Under the pieces are notes generated by a model. The model ran no database searches. It was not told where the DNA came from and saw nothing but the letters and a program-made list of their open reading frames with translations. 5,381 nt of DNA, from contig JAUVVP010000191.1 in the NCBI GenBank assembly GCA_030604585.1, forward strand, positions 1 through 5,381, read 5' to 3'. Positions 1 to 4,402 of the stretch are shown one piece after another; the stretch's first letter is position 1, and every line of letters begins with the position of its first letter. Origin of the DNA: Planctomycetota bacterium. Lineage in GTDB: Bacteria > Planctomycetota > Brocadiia > SM23-32. The translations under genes and the position numbers were made by a program.

Positions 1-1
1 G

Positions 2-232
2 CGCATCTTCGAGGAATGGCTCGCAGCCGTCCCGCACAACAAGATATTCGGCTTCGGCGGCGACACGGGATCGCCGTTCTGCACCCTCGGCTACGCCGCC
101 CAGGCGCGGCGGGGCATCGCCGGCGTGCTGGAACGGAAGGTCGAGAGCGGCGAGTTCGACCTGAAGACCGCCCGGCAGGTCGCCCAACGGGTCATGCACC
201 GCAACGGCCGCGACTTCTACGGCATGCAGTGA
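2..232 (+). CDS. Amidohydrolase-superfamily protein, C-terminal fragment (5' end outside window)
   Basis: An open frame enters from the left edge (codon phase starting at base 2) and ends at TGA 230-232, giving the last 76 residues. The residues VPHNKIFGFGGDTG, followed by a helical stretch (ARRGIAGVLERKVESGEF) and a final helix with HRNGRDFYG, match the C-terminal part of the metal-dependent amidohydrolase (Amidohydro_2-like) TIM barrel. In that family a late barrel strand carries a 'KIFGFGGD' type segment, followed by a helix containing 'evLaekve.G' and a terminal 'N..r.fY/F' motif. The Asp in GGD lies where these enzymes often carry a late active-site or metal-facing acid, but the metal-binding His residues are upstream and out of view. 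The substrate therefore cannot be named. A uronate-isomerase-like fold member is an alternative. A terminator-like hairpin lies about 50 bp after the stop, so this is probably the last gene of its unit. It converges on the minus-strand zinc-ribbon gene. Confidence 0.75.
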   Translation, partial: RIFEEWLAAVPHNKIFGFGGDTGSPFCTLGYAAQARRGIAGVLERKVESGEFDLKTARQVAQRVMHRNGRDFYGMQ

Positions 233-283
233 CCCGGCGGAAGATGACGAGCACCGGCCCGTCATTGACGTCGGGGAGGCGCG

Positions 284-306
284 AGAAGGGGTTTGCCCCC
301 TTTTTC
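284..306 (+). terminator. Rho-independent terminator-like hairpin after the amidohydrolase gene
   Basis: AAGGGG (286-291) pairs with CCCCTT (297-302) around a TTTGC loop. The stem can be extended by a G-T wobble and an A-T pair, and a run of five T (301-305) follows. The polarity of the T-run fits termination of plus-strand transcripts from the amidohydrolase gene that stops at 232. The minus-strand gene ending at 342 could use the same hairpin but would lack a T-run. A similar hairpin lies at 4379-4396. The bases between the gene and this hairpin also hold a weak ATGACG/CGTCAT inverted repeat (244-249, 260-265). Confidence 0.55.
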
Positions 307-341
307 TGCGAACGCACCCGGGACCAGCCAGAGGCGGCAGG

Positions 342-599
342 TCAGACCGGTGGCCGGCCGGCCGATGGCGGCGGGGCTTCGAACAGCCTGGCCTCGGGAG
401 CCGATTCTGCCCCTTCTGCGGGAACCCGCTCCTCGATGGCGGGCTTGACGTGCAGGAAAACGATCGCCAGGCCGACCAGGGCCGCCAGGATATGGGTGAG
501 GACGAAGAAGAGCCCGATCCGGCGGAACGTGTCGGTGTCCCTGGACTGGCAGTAGAAGTACACGCTCGCCGCCACCAGCAGAAGCGCGGCCACCAGCGT
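342..599 (-). pseudogene. Downstream in-frame remainder of the zinc-ribbon membrane protein gene, after an amber codon
   Basis: Immediately after TAG 602-600 the same frame stays open for 85 codons to TGA 344-342. The translation still looks like real membrane protein. The hydrophobic stretch TLVAALLLVAASVYFY directly continues the helix begun before the stop (GAVY), and a second span, IGLFFVLTHILAALVGLAIV, follows. The product ends with a hydrophilic tail rich in Glu, Ala and Pro. Codon use keeps the strong G/C third-position bias of the neighbours, so the stretch has been under coding constraint until recently. A GTG at 593-591 could nominally start it, but there is no well-spaced Shine-Dalgarno site and the start would fall inside a transmembrane helix, so independent translation is unlikely. 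I read this as the 3' part of one 270-codon gene split by a nonsense change or a sequence error. Readthrough is possible but unsupported. Confidence 0.6.
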
Positions 600-1154
600 C
601 TAGTATACGGCCCCCCTCATGGCGACGCTGTCGCGCACCAGTTTCTCCACAAACGTGCCCCTGGCGCTCGTGACCGCCTGGTGGATGCTGTGGAGCACCC
701 CTCCCACCCAGAGGAAGGCCACCGTTCCCCACGCGGCGGCCGCCAGGAGCGCCGGCACGAGGCTCTTGCGCGCCAGAAACGAGACGATCAAGAAGACACA
801 GCACGCCAGGGAGCATGCCACGAAGACCATCCTCGCCGCCGGCAGAAAGTCCGCGCCAAGACGCAGGGGCTTGACCCAGGGCTTCGCCGCCCCGACGATG
901 AGCAGGACCAGGCAGACGGCCACGCCCGCCACCCCCGAGAGGGCGGCCGTGTCCTGATACTCGTACTCCGGCGTGCCGGCCAGCCAGCCCTCTCCTGCGA
1001 GCGGCACCTGGGCCCCCAGGGTCGGGGCCCTCTGCTGAGCCCGTATCGGGAGGACGTTCTCGCAGCCGGGGCATTGCCCCTCCCGCCCGACGTTCTCCTC
1101 GGATGTCTCGAGCTTCTTCTGGCAGAACGGGCAGACTAAGACTACCTTGGCCAT
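600..1154 (-). CDS. Zinc-ribbon multi-span membrane protein, apparently truncated by in-frame TAG
   Basis: The ATG at 1154-1152 is preceded by GGGGAG (within 1166-1155, read on the minus strand) at a good distance, which supports this start. The 184-residue product begins with a treble-clef or zinc-ribbon-like module in which C8-P-F-C11 and C28-P-G-C31 would bind one metal ion. A polar linker (about residues 35-65) follows, and then three hydrophobic spans at about 69-90, 104-128 and 131-154. The frame stops at TAG 602-600 just as a fourth span begins, and two more spans lie in frame beyond it. N-terminal CPxC...CPxC ribbons joined to membrane helices are common in uncharacterised proteins of Planctomycetota. 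The function is unknown: the ribbon may serve structure or protein contact at the cytoplasmic face, which is inference. The gene has its own promoter at 1254-1225 with a leader of about 64 nt. It could be a pseudogene. Confidence 0.65.
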   Translation of the reverse strand: MAKVVLVCPFCQKKLETSEENVGREGQCPGCENVLPIRAQQRAPTLGAQVPLAGEGWLAGTPEYEYQDTAALSGVAGVAVCLVLLIVGAAKPWVKPLRLGADFLPAARMVFVACSLACCVFLIVSFLARKSLVPALLAAAAWGTVAFLWVGGVLHSIHQAVTSARGTFVEKLVRDSVAMRGAVY

Positions 1155-1224
1155 CCCTTCTCCCCTGCACAGGCGGAAACGGCGGGAGTTGCAGCGTGCA
1201 CCTTCCCGGCTCTTGGCGACTATC

Positions 1225-1254
1225 TGTATAGCCGACCGACAGCCCGCTTGTCAA
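1225..1254 (-). promoter_or_regulatory. Sigma-70-type promoter for the zinc-ribbon membrane protein gene
   Basis: On the minus strand a perfect -35 box TTGACA (1254-1249) is separated by 18 bp from TATACA (1230-1225), a 5/6 match to the -10 consensus. Transcription would start near 1218, giving a leader of about 64 nt before the ATG at 1154. A short dyad, CTAT-ACAG-ATAG (1231-1220), overlaps the -10 box, but its arms are only 4 bp. The A+T content of the two boxes stands out from the GC-rich surroundings. Confidence 0.75.
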
Positions 1255-1324
1255 GATGGAGGCGCCCCGGCAAGAGGGGGACCGGGGGGACGTTGAAGGT
1301 GTGGCGCACCCGCCCCGCCACAAG

Positions 1325-1344
1325 GCCGGCGGGCAAGCGCCGGC
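1325..1344. other. GC-rich inverted repeat downstream of the TRL-like gene
   Basis: GCCGGCG (1325-1331) and CGCCGGC (1338-1344) form a 7-bp stem with a 6-nt loop. It lies 3' of the minus-strand TRL-like gene and beyond the stronger hairpin at 1375-1400. No T-run follows on either strand, so it may be a secondary terminator stem, a repeat unit or chance in GC-rich DNA. Confidence 0.35.
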
Positions 1345-1374
1345 TGGGATAACTCAGGCCACACCCAATGTGAA

Positions 1375-1400
1375 GCAGCCGGGCCAGGAGGCCCGGCTGC
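1375..1400 (-). terminator. Strong hairpin, probable terminator of the TRL-like lipoprotein gene
   Basis: GCAGCCGGGCC (1375-1385) and GGCCCGGCTGC (1390-1400) are perfect 11-bp inverted arms around a 4-nt loop. The hairpin begins 30 bp after the minus-strand stop codon at 1431. On the minus strand only TTCACATTG follows, so the T-tract is poor. Termination by the stable stem alone, transcript-end stabilisation or help from Rho are all possible. Confidence 0.55.
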
Positions 1401-1430
1401 CTTCGGTTGCTGCACCGCCCTCAGGACGGG

Positions 1431-1757
1431 CTATTCGCCGTAGACCTTGACGGTCTCCTCGGTATAGATCCCGAGGACGCTCAAGGTCTCCAGGTCCACG
1501 TGGTGGATACGCGTGATGGGGCCTTTGCTGCCGTTCTTCATCGCGGTCGTAATCGAAGCGTCACCCTTGGCGAGGAAGAGAATCCCCTCCCAGGTGGCCT
1601 CGCCGACGTTCTCCGTGCCCACGTCCGTATCGCCGAGGAGCAGCGGGCTCTCCGTCTTCACGATGGGCGCCCACACCACGCCCCTTAACGGGGTATGGCA
1701 GCCCGCGAACACCACCACTGCCGTCACCAACGACAGGACCAACAGCTTCCTTACCAT
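1431..1757 (-). CDS. TRL-like family lipoprotein
   Basis: This 108-residue protein starts at ATG 1757-1755, chosen because AAGGAGGG lies 6 nt upstream and because a lipoprotein signal peptide begins exactly there. The signal has a basic start (MVRK), a hydrophobic core at residues 5-17 and a lipobox-like FAGC with Cys20 as the predicted lipidated residue. Phe at -3 is less usual than Leu. The mature part shows the TRL-like pattern: a Gly-rich start after the Cys, then LFLAKGDASI (residues 61-69), AMKNG (72-76), ITRIHHVD (81-88), LGIY (95-98) and a terminal VYGE. TRL proteins are small predicted lipoproteins of unknown function, named from a tRNA-linked locus. They probably sit at the outer membrane or periplasmic face. 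No tRNA gene is visible here. The gene ends at TAG 1433-1431 and is followed by strong hairpins. It is transcribed divergently from the AsmA-like gene. The open frame extends upstream to 1838, but that extension lacks a signal or ribosome site. Confidence 0.85.
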   Translation of the reverse strand: MVRKLLVLSLVTAVVVFAGCHTPLRGVVWAPIVKTESPLLLGDTDVGTENVGEATWEGILFLAKGDASITTAMKNGSKGPITRIHHVDLETLSVLGIYTEETVKVYGE

Positions 1758-1763
1758 CGCACA

Positions 1764-1771
1764 CCCTCCTT
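1764..1771 (-). promoter_or_regulatory. Ribosome binding site of the TRL-like lipoprotein gene
   Basis: AAGGAGGG on the minus strand is a near-perfect Shine-Dalgarno sequence, with its GGAGG core 7 nt from the ATG at 1757. It decides the start in favour of the short form beginning MVRKLL over the in-frame ATG codons further upstream. Confidence 0.85.
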
Positions 1772-1914
1772 CGAGACCAGGGCCGGACGCCCGCCGCGCA
1801 CGCGGCCACATGGCGCCCGAGATGAAAAGACAAGCCAATCCTCAAGCCCCAGGGCCAACCGAGCCCCCGAAAGGCTCCTGAACCCCGCTGCGACCCTCCC
1901 TGCGGAGCCCCACT

Positions 1915-1943
1915 AACATACCGTCCCCCTTGCCTCCCGTCAA
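1915..1943 (-). promoter_or_regulatory. Sigma-70-type promoter for the TRL-like lipoprotein gene
   Basis: On the minus strand TTGACG (1943-1938, 5/6 match) and TATGTT (1920-1915, 4/6 match) are separated by 17 bp. A start near 1908 implies a leader of about 150 nt before the ATG at 1757, long for such a small gene. A small stem, GAGCC/GGCTC (1861-1865 with 1873-1877), falls inside that leader. I see no recognisable riboswitch. Confidence 0.5.
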
Positions 1944-1993
1944 CACATTTCCGCCCATTCGACGCGATGACAGCAGCCCCTCGCAGTTGGGGG

Positions 1994-2022
1994 TTGACAT
2001 GTCCCCGGTGTGCGGCTATCTT
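1994..2022 (+). promoter_or_regulatory. Sigma-70-type promoter for the AsmA-like gene
   Basis: A perfect -35 box TTGACA (1994-1999) and TATCTT (2017-2022, 4/6 match to TATAAT) are separated by 17 bp. Transcription would begin near 2029, leaving a leader of about 73 nt before the ATG at 2102. This rules out the longer in-frame ORF that begins upstream at 1967. The perfect palindrome GACATGTC (1996-2003) overlaps the -35 box and could be an operator half or chance. The two promoters in this 344-bp intergenic region point away from each other, with about 50 bp between their -35 boxes. Confidence 0.7.
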
Positions 2023-2101
2023 TTCACATCGAGGTACGGGCTGCGGGTGCAGCGGCCCGGCGGGGCAAAGGGGCGCCTCAGATCAAAGGGAAGGCGGTGC
2101 C

Positions 2102-2890
2102 ATGATAATCGGCTACCTGGGCAAGAAGCTCGTCCGGATCCTGCTGGCGCTCCTGGTTCTGCTCGTCGTTGCAGTCATCGGCGTCTCGCTGGCGTTGAAC
2201 CACATCGTAAAGGCGGGCATTGAGAGGGTGGGACCGCTGATCACAAAAGTGCCCCTGACGGTCAGGGACGTGGACATATCCCTGCCGGGCGGCTCCTTCG
2301 TGGTGGAGGGGTTCAGGATGGGCAACCCGGAGGGGTTCGCCAGCCCTCATTCGTTCGTGGTGGAGAGCATCCGTGTGGAGGCGGAGCTGGCCTCCCTGCT
2401 GCGCGACGAGGTGGTGATGCCGCTGATCGAGGTGGAGGGGCCGGAAGTGACGCTCGAGTTCGCGGGCGGCAAGTCGAACATCGGCCAGATCCTGCGCGAG
2501 CTGGAACTGCCCGAGAAGGAACCGACAGAAAAGCCGGGCAAGAAGGTGCGCATCGGCGTGGTGCGGGTCCTGAACGGAAGGGTCACGGTGGCGGGCCTTC
2601 CGGCGGGGCAGAGCATCAGCCTTCCGCTGCCGGACATCGAGATCAAGGACCTCCAGGCCGGCGGCGAATCCACCACGCCGAAGGAGGCAGTCGGCGGCGT
2701 CCTCCGCGGGCTCTACGAGAGCATCGTCGCCGCCGTCGAGGCGAAGCTCCCCGCCGAGAAGCTCCGGACGCTGAAGGGCGAGCTGGACGAGGCGCTCGAA
2801 TCCGGCCGGGAGGCGGTCGAGGAAGGGATCGACAAGCTGGGGGAGGCCACCGACGAGCTGAAGAAGGGGCTGGAGGACATCTTCAAGTAG
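2102..2890 (+). CDS. AsmA-like single-span membrane protein
   Basis: The ATG at 2102 is preceded by GGGAAGG, with AAGG 7 nt upstream, and lies about 73 nt downstream of a good promoter. It gives 262 residues. After a short basic N-terminus (GKKLVR), a single hydrophobic helix spans about 10-32. Then come alternating beta-strand segments with features typical of AsmA/DUF748-type proteins: VDISLPGGSFVVEGF (57-71), GNPEGF (74-79), SIRVEAELASLL (89-100), IEVEGPEVTLE (109-119) and GKSNIGQIL (123-131). A Lys/Glu/Pro linker near 137-147 precedes another strand region (to about 190). The last 60 or so residues are charged, helical and possibly coiled-coil. AsmA-type proteins are anchored in the inner membrane and form periplasmic beta-groove structures linked to lipid transport or outer-membrane homeostasis. 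This one is far shorter than E. coli AsmA, so the exact role is open. The MATE gene follows 94 bp downstream and may be co-transcribed. Confidence 0.65.
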   Translation: MIIGYLGKKLVRILLALLVLLVVAVIGVSLALNHIVKAGIERVGPLITKVPLTVRDVDISLPGGSFVVEGFRMGNPEGFASPHSFVVESIRVEAELASLLRDEVVMPLIEVEGPEVTLEFAGGKSNIGQILRELELPEKEPTEKPGKKVRIGVVRVLNGRVTVAGLPAGQSISLPLPDIEIKDLQAGGESTTPKEAVGGVLRGLYESIVAAVEAKLPAEKLRTLKGELDEALESGREAVEEGIDKLGEATDELKKGLEDIFK

Positions 2891-2929
2891 TTCGCCTGCC
2901 GCCGCCCCGCGCCAGAGCGTCTGTTCTGT

Positions 2930-2955
2930 GCAGAATCCGGCCCCTGGATTTCTGC
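2930..2955. other. Imperfect hairpin between the AsmA-like and MATE genes
   Basis: GCAGAA-TCC (2930-2938) pairs with GGA-T-TTCTGC (2946-2955) through 9 bp with one bulged T, around the loop GGCCCCT. The upstream copy of TTCTG (2924-2928) can compete for the same CAGAA (2931-2935), so two mutually exclusive pairings exist. No T-run follows, so efficient intrinsic termination is doubtful. It may attenuate or process the transcript between the two genes, or be chance. Confidence 0.35.
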
Positions 2956-2984
2956 CCGCCGAGTTGCCATACTGCCGCCTTGCC

Positions 2985-4388
2985 ATGTCCGCCACCCCTA
3001 CACGGCTCCCACCCAGGAGTGACCTGACCCGCGGTCCGCTGATGAGGACGCTGCTGCGGCTGGCGGCGCCGCTGGCCGTCGGGGCGATGCTGCGCGCCTT
3101 CTACAACCTGGTGGACGCCTTCTGGCTTGGCAAGGTCAGCCGGACGGCCCTGGCGGCGCCGGGGGTCTGCATGCCGGCCTTCTTCTTCGCCATTGCCGTG
3201 GGGATGGGGTTCGGCAGCGCCGGAACGGCCGTCGTTGCCCAGTACACCGGAGCGGGCCGTCACCGGGAAGCGCGGCGCGCGGCCGGCCAGACGCTGCTGC
3301 TGCTGTGCGCGCTGGCCCTGGCCTTCGCCGGACCGATGCTCATCCTGGCGCCGCAGTTGCTGGCGTTGACCCGCGTCCCCGCCGAGGCGACCGCCGAAGC
3401 CACGGCGTACCTGAGGATCGCCATACTGGGCCTGCCGTGCATGGCGTTCGCCATCGGCTATGGTGGCATCCTGAGGGCCCTGGGCGACACGATCACGGTG
3501 GTGATAATCACCGCCGTCACGAACGTGGTGAACCTGGCGCTCGACCCGATCCTCATCTTCGGGCTCTGGGGCATGCCGCGCCTGGAGGTGAGGGGCGCCG
3601 CGCTGGTGACCCTCATCTCACAGGTCGTCTCGGCGGCGGCCTGCCTGTGGTGTCTGCGGCGGGGGCGCGCCGGGCTTCAGATCGGCCTGGCGGACCTAAA
3701 GCCGGACTGGTCCATGCTGCGCAGGATCCTCGGGGTCGGGCTGCCGCTGGCCGTCAGCAGCGGCACTAACTCCGTCGGGTTCGCCACCTTCCAGGTGCTG
3801 ATCAACAAGCTCGGGACGGCGGTGATCGGCGCGGTTACGATCGGGTTCCGGCTGATCTGGTTCTTCAACATGCCGGCCCACGCGATGGCGATGGCGGCGG
3901 CGCCCGTTGTGGGGCAGGCCCTGGGGGCGGGCAAGGTGAAGCTGGCCCGCAGGGCGGTCTGGCTGAGCGTCGCCGTTGTGGCCCTCGCCATGCTCCCCCC
4001 CACCGTGCTGCTGATGACGGGAGGGAAGGTCGTGGCGCGCGCCTTCATTGACGAGGCGGACGTGATTGCGGAGGCGGGACGGTTCTTCCTGGTCGTTCCG
4101 GCGTCTTCTTACTTCTTCGGGGTCCTGATGGTTTTGATGGCGGCCTTCTACGGTTCGGGATACACCCGGCCTGCGATGGTCGTCTCCATCATGCGGCTCT
4201 GGGTGTTCCGTCTGCCGGCGGCCTATGCACTGGGGTTCGTGCTCGGCTGGGGCAGCATCGGCGTTTATCTGGGCATGGTGATCGGGAACGTATTGTGCGC
4301 GCTGATAAGCCTGTGGCTCTTCTTTGCGGGCGGGTGGGAATCCGCCGTCGTGCCGGCCGGCCCGCCCGAGGCGGGAACAGGGGTCTGA
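2985..4388 (+). CDS. MATE family efflux transporter (multidrug/cation antiporter)
   Basis: The 467-residue protein has the length and twelve-span pattern of MATE exporters, which expel cationic drugs or metabolites across the inner membrane in exchange for Na+ or H+. Family signatures are clear: LTRGPLMRTLLRLAAPLAVG at the N-terminus, YNLVDAFWLG in span 1 with Asp44 at the usual conserved acidic position, RALGD (164-168) followed by NLALDPILIFG, and a second half-repeat opening LRRILGVGLPLAVSSG (about 245). The region QALGAGK occupies the position of the usual 'GQ..GAg...A' motif. The start is uncertain. ATG 2985 has no Shine-Dalgarno site, an upstream in-frame start exists at 2928, and ATG 3042 would cut into the conserved N-terminus. 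CATACT (2968-2973) is a weak possible -10 box that would give a near-leaderless transcript. Substrate and coupling ion cannot be read from sequence. The TGA at 4386-4388 lies in the centre of a terminator-like palindrome. Confidence 0.93.
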   Translation: MSATPTRLPPRSDLTRGPLMRTLLRLAAPLAVGAMLRAFYNLVDAFWLGKVSRTALAAPGVCMPAFFFAIAVGMGFGSAGTAVVAQYTGAGRHREARRAAGQTLLLLCALALAFAGPMLILAPQLLALTRVPAEATAEATAYLRIAILGLPCMAFAIGYGGILRALGDTITVVIITAVTNVVNLALDPILIFGLWGMPRLEVRGAALVTLISQVVSAAACLWCLRRGRAGLQIGLADLKPDWSMLRRILGVGLPLAVSSGTNSVGFATFQVLINKLGTAVIGAVTIGFRLIWFFNMPAHAMAMAAAPVVGQALGAGKVKLARRAVWLSVAVVALAMLPPTVLLMTGGKVVARAFIDEADVIAEAGRFFLVVPASSYFFGVLMVLMAAFYGSGYTRPAMVVSIMRLWVFRLPAAYALGFVLGWGSIGVYLGMVIGNVLCALISLWLFFAGGWESAVVPAGPPEAGTGV

Positions 4389-4396
4389 CCCCTTTT
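4379..4396 (+). terminator. Terminator-like palindrome overlapping the MATE stop codon
   Basis: AGGGGTC (4379-4385) and GACCCCT (4387-4393) are perfect inverted arms around a single central T, so the real loop would be about TCTGA closed by an AGGGG/CCCCT stem. A run of four T (4393-4396) follows. The MATE stop codon TGA (4386-4388) lies inside it, and the convergent gene ends only 7 bp beyond. It therefore probably separates the two converging transcription units. It resembles the hairpin at 284-306 (AGGGGT-TG-CCCC followed by a T-run), which suggests a repeated terminator or REP-like type. Confidence 0.55.
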
Positions 4397-4402
4397 CCTC
4401 CC

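Noticed and set aside
16..555. Plus-strand open frame of 179 codons at the left end
   Set aside because: It overlaps the amidohydrolase fragment in another frame and runs through the terminator hairpin. The composition is Arg/Pro/Gly-rich and lacks any recognisable motif.
591..602. Programmed pyrrolysine or other amber recoding
   Set aside because: Not adopted as the main reading because neighbouring genes end at TAG normally, no downstream recoding element is evident, and the codon lies in a hydrophobic helix where pyrrolysine would be unexpected.
262..1323. Long minus-strand open frame of 353 codons covering the zinc-ribbon region
   Set aside because: It is rich in Gly, Arg, Ala and Pro with no domain pattern, as expected for an out-of-frame reading of GC-rich DNA. 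The overlapping frame carries a CPxC/CPxC ribbon, membrane helices, a ribosome site and a promoter.
1758..1838. Upstream extension of the TRL-like frame to 1838
   Set aside because: It would bury the lipoprotein signal peptide 27 residues inside the protein and would ignore the near-perfect ribosome site at 1771-1764.
1996..2003. GACATGTC palindrome as a specific operator
   Set aside because: It is only 8 bp, present once as far as I can see, and partly accounted for by the TTGACA box. It is mentioned with the promoter but not called as a separate site.
1967..2101. Upstream extension of the AsmA-like frame to 1967
   Set aside because: The extension contains the promoter at 1994-2022 and reads as Cys/Gly/Arg-rich junk. 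The ATG at 2102 has a ribosome site and begins a sensible membrane anchor.
2078..2995. Minus-strand open frame of 305 codons opposite the AsmA-like gene
   Set aside because: It is the antisense shadow of a high-GC gene, with a His/Arg/Leu-rich composition. The plus-strand frame has a promoter, ribosome site, membrane anchor and family motifs.
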